Positions 1 through 8,000 of a stretch of DNA of 15,798 nt are shown here, piece after piece. The DNA lies in assembly GCA_900543365.1 (NCBI GenBank), contig UQRG01000019.1, positions 1 to 15,798 on the forward strand, written 5' to 3'. The stretch's first letter is position 1. Each line of letters opens with the position of its first letter. The notes under the pieces are model-generated. The model was not told where the DNA came from. It saw only the letters and a program-made list of their open reading frames with translations, and searched no databases. The translations under genes were made by a program, and so were the position numbers. The stretch is from an uncultured Eubacterium sp. GTDB taxonomy: Bacteria; Bacillota; Clostridia; Lachnospirales; CAG-274.

Positions 1-370
1 TCATTGTAATATTGTGGTCAATAGCAAACTGCATTTCTTCCTTGGAAACATTGTTGCTAATATAAAAAATTTGTTCTGGCTTAAACCCAGCCTTTAATTC
101 AACAAAGATTTCACCAGGACTCATTGCATCTACATTTAATCCTTCTTCTTTTACAATTTCAAGAAAAGCTAAATTGCTGTTAGCTTTAGCAGAGTAATTA
201 ATACTAAAGTGAGGATACTTAACAAGATTCTTAATATCCCTACATCTTTCTCTCAAAATCTTTTCATTATAGACATAAAGAGGACTACCAAACTTAGCAG
301 TTAAGTCAGCAGGTTTATTGCCCATAAAGAAGTTCACAGAATCAGTTACTTTTGTGTTAATTTTTCCCAT
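1..370 (-). CDS. lysA: Diaminopimelate decarboxylase, N-terminal part (runs off the left edge)
   Basis: PLP enzyme that decarboxylates meso-diaminopimelate to lysine, the last step of lysine synthesis, in the cytoplasm. I translated the minus strand from the ATG at 370: 123 complete codons are present and the frame stays open to the window edge. The visible part is the start of the fold-type III barrel. Residues 57-66 read INYSAKANSN, the family's PLP-lysine motif, with the Schiff-base lysine at K62. It is followed by EEGLNVDAMSPGEIF, a stretch typical of DapDC. The start is supported by an AAGAAAGGAAA-like ribosome site on the minus strand just upstream. The gene lies 21 bases after the aroC stop on the same strand, so the two are probably co-transcribed. 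Ornithine/arginine decarboxylases share the fold, but the local wording fits LysA better. Confidence 0.9.
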   Translation of the reverse strand, partial: MGKINTKVTDSVNFFMGNKPADLTAKFGSPLYVYNEKILRERCRDIKNLVKYPHFSINYSAKANSNLAFLEIVKEEGLNVDAMSPGEIFVELKAGFKPEQIFYISNNVSKEEMQFAIDHNITM

Positions 371-391
371 TTTTGTATTTCCTTTCTTTTG

Positions 392-1486
392 TTATATTGA
401 GTAAAAATGCTTAATTTTGTCAATTCTAGCTGACATATTAACAAGCATTAAATCAGCAACGGTGATAGCTGCCATAGCTTCAACAACAACAACAGCTCTA
501 GGAACAACAATAGGGTCGTGACGACCGGATATTGTAATTTCGGTATTTTCGCCGCTGTTATTAATTGTTTTTTGTGGTTGTGCAATAGATGGTGTAGGTT
601 TAAATGCAACTCTAAAATTAATATCCGAGCCATCAGAAAATCCACCTAAAACACCACCGGAATGATTTGTTTCTTTTTTTATTTTGCCATTATCCATATA
701 AAAATTATCATTGTTATATGAACCATAGCTTTCAGCAGCACTAAAGCCGTTACCAAATTCAATTCCTTTAGTTGCACCAATAGACATAATAGCCTTTGAA
801 ATTGATGCATCGATTTTATCAAATACAGGTTCTCCAATACCGATAGGTAAGCCTGATATACTGCACTCAACAATACCACCAACAGAGTCACAATTCTCTA
901 TTGCTTTATCTAAAAGTTCAGCAGCTTTTTCAGCAGCCTTTTTATCTGGCATATAAAGTGGATTGTTATTACATTCATTTAAATCTATATTTTCAACTTT
1001 TATATTACCAATAGCAGTAGTGTAGGCTTTTATATTAATTCCTAGTTCTTGTAAAAGTTTTCTAGCAACTGCGCCAGCAGCAACTCTAGCAGATGTTTCT
1101 CTGCCAGATGAACGACCACCACCTCTATAATCTCTAAAACCATATTTAGTTTCAAAACCTAAGTCTGCGTGACCAGGTCTATATACATTGCATATATTAG
1201 AATAATCACGTGAACGCTGGTCTTGGTTAAATATAATTAATGAGATAGGAGTACCTGTAGTTTTGCTGTCAAATACACCTGACATTATTTCAACCTTGTC
1301 ACCTTCTTGTCTTTTAGTACCATATTTATTGGCACCAGGCTTTCTTCTATCCATATCCTTTTGTATATCTTCTTCGCAAAGGGGGATACCAGCAGGACAG
1401 CCATCAATAACTACGCCTAAACCTTTTCCGTGAGATTCTCCCCAAGTAGTGATTTTAAATATATTGCCATAGGTTGAACCTGACAT
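392..1486 (-). CDS. aroC: Chorismate synthase
   Basis: FMN-dependent enzyme that converts 5-enolpyruvylshikimate-3-phosphate to chorismate, the last step of the shikimate pathway. The protein has 364 residues, the usual length for the family. Visible signatures: GESHG at residues 16-20 with the conserved histidine H19; RPGHADL with H106; the arginine/glycine-rich stretch RDYRGGGRSSGRET; SGGVLGGFSDG; and a C-terminal GRHDPIVVPRA block, where many relatives have Cys at the position of the first Ile. The ATG start has AGAGGTG a few bases upstream. It heads a minus-strand pair with lysA. A TATAAT hexamer and a perfect palindrome lie about 30-55 bases upstream and suggest transcriptional control. 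Identification is very secure. Confidence 0.97.
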   Translation of the reverse strand: MSGSTYGNIFKITTWGESHGKGLGVVIDGCPAGIPLCEEDIQKDMDRRKPGANKYGTKRQEGDKVEIMSGVFDSKTTGTPISLIIFNQDQRSRDYSNICNVYRPGHADLGFETKYGFRDYRGGGRSSGRETSARVAAGAVARKLLQELGINIKAYTTAIGNIKVENIDLNECNNNPLYMPDKKAAEKAAELLDKAIENCDSVGGIVECSISGLPIGIGEPVFDKIDASISKAIMSIGATKGIEFGNGFSAAESYGSYNNDNFYMDNGKIKKETNHSGGVLGGFSDGSDINFRVAFKPTPSIAQPQKTINNSGENTEITISGRHDPIVVPRAVVVVEAMAAITVADLMLVNMSARIDKIKHFYSI

Positions 1487-1517
1487 ATTTTCACCTCTTA
1501 ATAAATAATTTTCTTGA

Positions 1518-1540
1518 AATCTCTTTAAAAAGAGATTATA
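1518..1540 (-). promoter_or_regulatory. Candidate aroC promoter -10 box overlapping a 20-bp palindrome (possible operator)
   Basis: On the minus strand a perfect TATAAT occupies 1540-1535, about 50 bases upstream of the aroC ATG. It overlaps a perfect inverted repeat with 9-bp arms AATCTCTTT (1518-1526) and AAAGAGATT (1529-1537) and a 2-base centre. A 2-base loop is too tight for an RNA hairpin, so a dimeric DNA-binding repressor site over the transcription start is the better reading. No good -35 hexamer is visible at 16-18 bases, which weakens the promoter call. The regulator is unknown. Confidence 0.45.
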
Positions 1541-1674
1541 CTATATCCAAGTGGTTTTATATTTAAATATTGTTATAAAGATACAATAATTCAAATAATG
1601 TATAATCAAAAACATTTTATCATTTTTTTTGTATTTTTACAACAGTTTTTTGTATAATTTAAGGAGATTATGAT

Positions 1675-3072
1675 GTGAAATTTTTTTTTAGTAGATTAAA
1701 AGATACTCAAATTATTATGTTGGGCTTTTTTATTACTATATTAATAGGTGCTTTTTTACTTATGTTGCCTTTATCATCAGCTTCAGGTCAGTGGACAGGT
1801 TTTATTGATGCCTTTTTTACATCTACTTCGGCTGTATGTATTACAGGTCTTGCGGTTTTGCCGACAGCAGAACATTGGTCAACAATAGGTCAATGTATTA
1901 TTTTAGCCCTTATTCAAATTGGTGGATTGGGTTTTATGAGTATAGTTACTATTATATTTGTTGCTGTAAGAAAAAGGATAACTCTTAGAGAGAGAAGCGT
2001 AATTAGAGAAGCTTTAAACATTAATCAACACGGAGGAGTTGTAAATTTTGCTAAATATATAGTAAAATTTACATTAGTTGTTGAATTTATAGGAGCTTTT
2101 ATATTAAGCATAAGGTTTATACCGGAGTTTGGCTTAAAAAGTGGTATTTATAAGGGCATATTTCATTCAATATCAGCTTTTTGCAATGCGGGGTTTGATG
2201 TTATTGGCAATAGAAGTCTTATGGACTACTCCAATGATTTTGTTATTAATATAGTCATTATGCTACTTATTATAATAGGCGGATTGGGCTTTCCAGTGGC
2301 ACAAGATATGATTGAAATGTTTTATCATATTTTTGTTAAAAAATATAGCTTTAAATTTTCTTTCGGCAGATTAAAGCTACAATCTAAAATAGCTTTAATA
2401 ACAACAATAATATTAATTGTTAGTGGGGCATTGGCTATATTTATTTTTGAATATAACAATATTAAAACTTTGGGTAGTATGAATATTTATGGTAAGGTCA
2501 TATCTTCGTTTTTTCAATCAGTAACATTAAGAACTGCCGGATTTTGTAGTATAGACCAAGGAGCAATGAACTATTCGTCCAAATTAATCAGCTCTGTACT
2601 TATGTTTGTTGGTGGCTCTCCAGCAGGTACAGCAGGTGGTGCAAAAACTGTAACTATGGCAATTTTATTTTTTGCTGTTTTTTCATTAATAAAAGGCAAA
2701 GATGAAATTAATGCTTACAATAGAACAATTGGTTTTGATATGTTACAAAAGGCTTTGTCTGTCGTTATTATGATGCTTACTGTTATAGTAATATCAGTTG
2801 TTGTACTTTCAATTACAGAAACTAGTCTTTTAGTTGCAAATGGAGGAAAGTTTGAAATTTTAGATGTATTTTATGAAACAGTATCTGCTATTTGCACAGT
2901 TGGAGTTACAACAGGTGTTACACCATTATTATCTTCAGCAGGCAAAATAGTAATTATAATATGTATGTACATTGGTAGAATTGGACCTATTACTCTTGCT
3001 ATTTCTTTATCAGGTAAGGGAATAAATAAAAATTCCATTCATTATCCAGAAGGGAATGTAATTGTAGGTTAG
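1675..3072 (+). CDS. ktrB: Potassium uptake channel subunit, KtrB/TrkH family
   Basis: Membrane subunit of a KtrAB-type K+ uptake system, 465 residues with many hydrophobic helices. It shows the four pore-loop repeats of the superfamily, each with a selectivity-filter glycine: TSTSAVCITGL (G58), SAFCNAGFD (G173), VTLRTAGFC (G289) and SAICTVGVTTG (G410). The C-terminal end contains GRIGPITLA, common in KtrB. The start must be the GTG at 1675, because an in-frame TAA lies at 1660-1662 and no other start occurs between. AAGGAG sits 8 bases upstream. The GTG overlaps a tiny ATG-ATG-TGA frame at 1670-1678, which may damp translation. The regulatory partner follows 13 bases downstream. Length and context favour KtrB over the longer proteobacterial TrkH. 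Confidence 0.94.
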   Translation: MKFFFSRLKDTQIIMLGFFITILIGAFLLMLPLSSASGQWTGFIDAFFTSTSAVCITGLAVLPTAEHWSTIGQCIILALIQIGGLGFMSIVTIIFVAVRKRITLRERSVIREALNINQHGGVVNFAKYIVKFTLVVEFIGAFILSIRFIPEFGLKSGIYKGIFHSISAFCNAGFDVIGNRSLMDYSNDFVINIVIMLLIIIGGLGFPVAQDMIEMFYHIFVKKYSFKFSFGRLKLQSKIALITTIILIVSGALAIFIFEYNNIKTLGSMNIYGKVISSFFQSVTLRTAGFCSIDQGAMNYSSKLISSVLMFVGGSPAGTAGGAKTVTMAILFFAVFSLIKGKDEINAYNRTIGFDMLQKALSVVIMMLTVIVISVVVLSITETSLLVANGGKFEILDVFYETVSAICTVGVTTGVTPLLSSAGKIVIIICMYIGRIGPITLAISLSGKGINKNSIHYPEGNVIVG

Positions 3073-3085
3073 GAGGTCTGGCAAA

Positions 3086-3733
3086 ATGAAAAATAAACAG
3101 TTTGCAGTTATTGGGTTAGGCAGATTTGGTACTGCAGTAACTAAAACTTTAGTCGAAAATGGTTACGATGTGTTATGTTGTGATAAAGATATGTCAATTG
3201 TTAAAAGAATTGAACCTTTTGTAACTAAGGCAATTCAGATTGATGTTATGAATGAAAATGCTATAGAATCATTAGGTTTAAGCAATTTTGATGTTGTAGT
3301 TATTGCCATAGGTGATAGCCTTGAAGCTAGTGTAATGGCAACAATGTATGCAAAGGAAGCAGGGGTTAAAACAATTATTGTTAAGGCTCAAAATTTGTCT
3401 GAAAAGAAGTTACTTGAAAAAATTGGAGCTGACAAAGTTATAATGCCAGAGGTAGATTCTGGCAAAAGGCTTGCAATTAATTTAATAACAACAAATGTAA
3501 TAGAATATATAAGTTTTTCAGAAAAATTTGCAATAGCAGAAATATCACCATTAAAAGAATGGATAGGCAAAACTCTTGCTCAAATTAATATTAGAGCAAA
3601 GTATGGTTTTAATGTAGTTGCAATAAAGGAAAAAGATAATGTTATTGTAACACCTAATCCTAATGCTATTATTAATGATATATCTATACTTGTCATTATA
3701 GGCGAAAGTAGTCAAATTCAAAAATTTAATTAG
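3086..3733 (+). CDS. ktrA: Potassium uptake regulatory subunit, KtrA/TrkA family (RCK)
   Basis: Cytosolic ring-forming RCK subunit that gates the KtrB channel in response to nucleotides. In relatives it binds ATP/ADP or NAD(H) through the N-terminal domain, and c-di-AMP at the C-terminal domain in several Firmicutes. The 215-residue length is normal. Residues 10-15 read GLGRFG, the Rossmann loop, and D33 ends the second beta strand as expected for a ribose contact. The later DVVVIAIG stretch fits the same domain. The region after about residue 140 matches a TrkA-C (RCK_C) domain. AGGAGG lies at 3071-3076, overlapping the ktrB stop, and the 13-base gap implies one transcript and coordinated translation. 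Binding specificity cannot be read from sequence. Confidence 0.94.
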   Translation: MKNKQFAVIGLGRFGTAVTKTLVENGYDVLCCDKDMSIVKRIEPFVTKAIQIDVMNENAIESLGLSNFDVVVIAIGDSLEASVMATMYAKEAGVKTIIVKAQNLSEKKLLEKIGADKVIMPEVDSGKRLAINLITTNVIEYISFSEKFAIAEISPLKEWIGKTLAQINIRAKYGFNVVAIKEKDNVIVTPNPNAIINDISILVIIGESSQIQKFN

Positions 3734-3741
3734 AGGTTAAT

Positions 3742-4515
3742 ATGGAACAATATATTGATAGTATTCATAATAAGGTTATAAAAGAAATAAATGCCCTTAA
3801 AAATAAAAAAGATAGGGAAAAAAGAGGTCTTTTTATATTAGAGGGTGATAGATTAATATCAGAAATAAATGAAAATTGGGAAATAGAGTATGTAGTAGTA
3901 AGTAAAAGTTATGATGGCAATATAGAAAAATATAATAAGGTTTATATAGTATCTGAAGATATGTTTTCTAAAATATCTGAAACAGTTACTCCACAAGGTA
4001 TAATGGCTGTTTGTCATATAAATAATTTTGATGAAACAAAAATTGAACATAAAGAAAATCCCTTTTATATTATACTTGAAAATGTTATGGATCCAGGTAA
4101 TATGGGTACTATTATTAGAACTGCTGATGCCTCTGGTGCTGATGGTATATTTTTAAGTAAGGGTTGTGTTGATATATACAATCCTAAGGTTATTAGAGCA
4201 ACTATGGGTTCTATTTTTCATCTTCCCATTTATAGAAATGTTAATGTAGTTGATGTTGTTAAAGATTTTAATAGCAGGAATATTACAACATTAGCAGCTC
4301 ATTTAAAAGGTGATAAAACACCTTATAATGTTAATATGAAAAAAGGTTGTGCTGTAATAATTGGTAATGAGGCTAATGGTTTAAGTGATGAGTTAAGTAA
4401 TAATGCAACTTGCCTTGTTAAAATTCCTATGCCAGGTAGGGCTGAAAGTATGAATGCAGGAATTGCGGCAGGTATACTTATTTATGAGGCAGTTAGACAA
4501 AGGTTAGGTGATTAA
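3742..4515 (+). CDS. SpoU/TrmH-family RNA 2'-O-methyltransferase (YsgA-like)
   Basis: SAM-dependent 2'-O-ribose methyltransferase of the SPOUT knot class, 257 residues, probably acting on 23S rRNA. An N-terminal substrate-binding domain (about residues 1-105) is followed by the catalytic knot with all three motifs. Motif 1 is ENVMDPGNMGTIIRTA (113-128; N120 and R126 are the usual conserved residues). Motif 2 is VIIGNEANGL (205-214, with E210). Motif 3 is IPMPGRAESMNAG (228-240, with S236 and N238). The gene starts 8 bases after ktrA with AGAGG upstream, so it belongs to the same operon, and its last codons overlap the ribosome site of the next gene. The exact target nucleotide cannot be assigned. 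In Bacillus the nearest type would be YsgA or RlmB-like. Confidence 0.9.
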   Translation: MEQYIDSIHNKVIKEINALKNKKDREKRGLFILEGDRLISEINENWEIEYVVVSKSYDGNIEKYNKVYIVSEDMFSKISETVTPQGIMAVCHINNFDETKIEHKENPFYIILENVMDPGNMGTIIRTADASGADGIFLSKGCVDIYNPKVIRATMGSIFHLPIYRNVNVVDVVKDFNSRNITTLAAHLKGDKTPYNVNMKKGCAVIIGNEANGLSDELSNNATCLVKIPMPGRAESMNAGIAAGILIYEAVRQRLGD

Positions 4516-4516
4516 T

Positions 4517-4972
4517 TTGAAAAGAATAAGTTGGGATGAATATTTTATGAGTATGGCAGAACTTGCAAGCAAGCGTTCCTCTTGTTTAAGACGACAAGTT
4601 GGTGCTGTAATAGTTAAAAATAATCAGGTACTTGCAACTGGGTATAATGGTGCACCTAAAGGACTTCCTAATTGTTGCGATTTGGGAAAATGCTTAAGAA
4701 AGGAAATGGGTATTCCTAGTGGTGAAAGACAAGAACTTTGTCGAGCTGTACACGCAGAAAACAATGCAATTACTCAATGTGCAGTAAATGGTGTAAGTTG
4801 TAAGGGTGGTACACTTTATGTAACTGCCAGTCCTTGTATTATGTGTACAAAGCAGTTAATTAATGCGGGCATTATAAGAATTGTTGCGAAAGAAATGTAT
4901 CCAGAAAATATGGGTAGACAGATGCTTGAAGAAAGTGGAATAATTTTTGAATTATTTAATGAAATAAATTAA
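4517..4972 (+). CDS. Deoxycytidylate (dCMP) deaminase, ComEB-like, UUG start
   Basis: Zinc enzyme that deaminates dCMP to dUMP and so feeds thymidylate synthesis. The 151-residue protein carries the zinc site HAE (H79, catalytic E81) and PCIMC (C107, C110), plus GYNGAP near residue 42. It opens MKRISWDEYF, which is how the family normally begins. I chose the TTG at 4517. AGGTGAT (4506-4512) matches the 16S rRNA tail and places this codon at normal spacing. A GTG at 4508 would add three residues but leaves almost no room between its AAAGG and the codon. The ribosome site overlaps the end and TAA of the methyltransferase gene, suggesting coupled translation. The name comEB is used in Bacillus, but competence function is not implied. 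Confidence 0.9.
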   Translation: MKRISWDEYFMSMAELASKRSSCLRRQVGAVIVKNNQVLATGYNGAPKGLPNCCDLGKCLRKEMGIPSGERQELCRAVHAENNAITQCAVNGVSCKGGTLYVTASPCIMCTKQLINAGIIRIVAKEMYPENMGRQMLEESGIIFELFNEIN

Positions 4973-5004
4973 GAATTAGCCGACAGTATTCTGTTGGCTA
5001 ATTC
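4973..5004. terminator. Long hairpin after the dCMP deaminase gene, no U-tract
   Basis: A 14-bp stem begins on the base after the stop codon: GAATTAGCCGACAG (4973-4986) pairs with CTGTTGGCTAATTC (4991-5004) with one G-U pair and a TATT loop. No T-run follows, so it is not a classical intrinsic terminator. It could still act as a Rho-assisted stop or 3'-end stabiliser, or as an operator for the next gene, since it is immediately followed by TATAAT at 5009-5014. Confidence 0.55.
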
Positions 5005-5025
5005 GGTGTATAATAGCAAATTTAC

Positions 5026-5054
5026 TTGTATATATGCTTAAGTTGTGTTAAAAT
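5026..5054 (+). promoter_or_regulatory. Promoter for the pectin esterase operon (extended -10)
   Basis: TTGTAT at 5026-5031 and TAAAAT at 5049-5054 are separated by 17 bases, and TGT at 5046-5048 gives an extended -10. The predicted transcription start near 5061 leaves a leader of about 23 bases that contains AGGAGG at 5071-5076. The promoter therefore fits the start codon at 5084 and argues against the in-frame GTG at 5045, which would lie upstream of the transcript. Confidence 0.6.
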
Positions 5055-5083
5055 CTATATTAGTTTTTATAGGAGGTAATAAA

Positions 5084-8000
5084 ATGAAGATTAATTTTAA
5101 AAGAGTCATAAGTGCTGTGCTTTCGGCAACTATGCTTATTGGCTCTGTGCCGGCTTATGCTTTAAATCAGTCGAAAACAACTACTATAACTGTAGGAAAA
5201 GATGGTGATTGTGATTACAAAACAATACAGGAGGCAGTAAACTCTATTAAAGATACGCCTACAGAAAAATATAGGGCAGTTATTAGAATTAATCCTGGTG
5301 TGTATAATGAAAGTGTGACTATTGATAAGCCTTATGTTACTTTTACAAATGGAAGAAAAACTGGTGATGTAGTTATAACTTATGATAAGGCAAATGGACA
5401 TTCTGATAAATCTAAGAATTTTGGAACAGATAAAACTGCAACAGTAACAGTATCAGAGTCTGCAACTGGATTTAAGGCAGAAAATATAACATTTGTTAAT
5501 TCCTACAATATAGATGAACCTGATAATGACAAGAGAAAGCAGGTTCAAGCTGTTGCTCTTGAAACTATTGCCGATAGAGTGGTTTTAGATAATTGTAAGT
5601 TTATTGGCAGACAGGATACATTATATTTAAAAGGTGCATCTAAGGGTCAAAATGTTGCTGGTGCTAATTCAGCCAGAGTATATTTAAATAACTGTTATGT
5701 TGAAGGTACTGTTGACTTTATATTTGGTGATGCAACAGCTTATTTTAATAAATGTAATATAAATATGGCATATTATAAAAATGGTGGACATTTTACAGCA
5801 CCAAATACAACTCTTTATAATATTGGTTATGTATTTAATGAATGTAAACTTACAGTAGATAAAAAGTTCACAAGTAATATGGCTGACCAAATTGATTTAG
5901 GTAGACCTTGGCAGTGTGATAGTGCGTATCCAAACTCTGGTTCTAATTCAGTTTACATTAATTGTACTATGCCGGAAATAATGAATAGTAAGGGATTTAG
6001 TCTTTGGGATAGCAGTACTGTAACAAATAAGGTTAGATTTTATGAATATGGTTCAAAAACGCCTAATGGTCATACTATTGACTTAAGTACAAGAGCTGAT
6101 TTTGTTAGGGTTCTTACACCAGAGCAGGCTGAAAGCTACAATTCTTACAATGTGTTGAAAGGATATGATAACTGGAATCCTACAGGTGCTTCTGGTAAAC
6201 TTTTGCCTTGCGATGTTACTTTAAATAGCTATAATATATCAATTCCGATTAATGAAACTTTTGAGCTTAAGTCTAATAATTTACCTATTGAGTATAATGG
6301 CAAAGTAACATATTCATCAAGTGATGAGTCAGTTGCAGTTGTTGATGCGAATGGTGTAATTAAGGCTAAAAAAACAGGAAAAATTATTGTTAAAGCAACT
6401 AATGAGTTAGGCTTTTCATCAATAACTAATGTATGTGTTACAGCAGAAAGAACTGCTTTGCCTGAAGTTGAAACAATATCTATTACAAATGAAAGTAAGT
6501 TAATTGTAGGTCAAAAATTAGTGGCTAAGTATTCATATAAGTTAAATAGTGACAATGCAATTGATGATGCAAAAATCCGTTGGTATGCTGTAAAAGGCAA
6601 TGAAAAGTATCTTATTAAAGAAGGTGTTGGAGAATACTTTAGTACTTATACAGTGTTGCCGGAAGATATTGGTTACAAAATTATGCTTGAAGTTTATCCG
6701 GCTACAGTTACAACATATAGTGAGTATGGTAAGTCTGTATCTTATACAACAGAAAATGCTGTACAAGCAAAATCTGATGATAGCGTAAAGGTTTACAGAA
6801 CTAATTTTAATGATATAGAAGATTGGAAAACTGAAGGTAATTGGAACACAATTAATAAAGATGACAATAGTTTTTTAACTGCTGGGTGTAGTAATGGTTC
6901 AACTTCATTTATGGAATATACTAAGGAAAGTTTTGATAACATTACATTAAAAGGCAGATTTAGATTTAATCCAGAGAGAAAAGGTTTAACTACAGAGGGA
7001 TTTTATAATATTTATATGAATTATAGTCCTGACGGTAACTCTTATTATTTATTAAAAATTGACAGAGGTAGCAACACAAAGAGTTTAAAACTTTATTTAT
7101 ATAAGGTTTTAAATGGTGAAGAAACATTACTTGCTAGTGATACTACAAGTCTTAAAAATAATATTTATCAAAATGCAGGTGAGGACAACCCTTACTTTAA
7201 TATTGAATTAAGTAAAAACAATGATAAACTTGAAATGAGCTTTACTCTTGAAGGTTCAAACAAAGCTTTAGCTACATTATCAGCTAAGGATTCTAAGCCT
7301 TTAACTGCAGGATTTATTGGGTTTAAAGCTGGTGGTGATGACAATGTAGTTCTTATGAATAATATATCTGTAACAAGAAAAACTATTACAGATAATGGTC
7401 ATAAAACTAAACTTTATTTAATGGGTGATTCGACTGCTGTATCTTATGGTGATGATAACACTATAGGTGGTTGGGGTGAATACCTTGTAAACTATTTTGA
7501 CAACAATGTTGAAATTATTAATAAGGCAGAAAGTGGTAGGTCTGCTCGTTCATATCTTAACCAAGGAAGGCTTAAGGAAGTTCTCAATGAAGTTGGTACA
7601 GGTGATTATGTATTTATACAGTTTGGTACTAATGACCAGAGAACCGATGACAATGCCTTTATGGAGCACGCAGTAATGCTTGGTGAGCCTAATGCTAATG
7701 GCATTTATCCAACTATACCAGGAGTTAAGTGTGAAACTCCACAGTATATTTATGACTTTTATAAAAATAGTGACTATCCTTATGAAAAAACATTCTACCC
7801 TTATGAAAGTGGTACATTTAAGTGGTATATGCTTCAGCACGTATCAGCAATAAAGAAAACTGGTGCAACACCTGTTCTTTTAACGCCTATGTGTAGACTT
7901 TTCTTTAATAGTGAAGGTAAAATTGTGCCTCATTTTGGCGAAAATGATGGTTATATTGAGGCTATTAGACAGCTTGCTAAAGAAGAAAATATTGAGTGTA

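Noticed and set aside
1653..1658. TATAAT just upstream of ktrB
   Set aside because: Transcription from it would start around the ribosome site, leaving no leader, and no acceptable -35 is present. The true ktrB promoter was not identified.
5045..5083. Upstream GTG start for the pectin esterase
   Set aside because: It lies within the promoter -10 region and ahead of the predicted transcript start, and it spoils the signal peptide. ATG 5084 has AGGAGG at good spacing.
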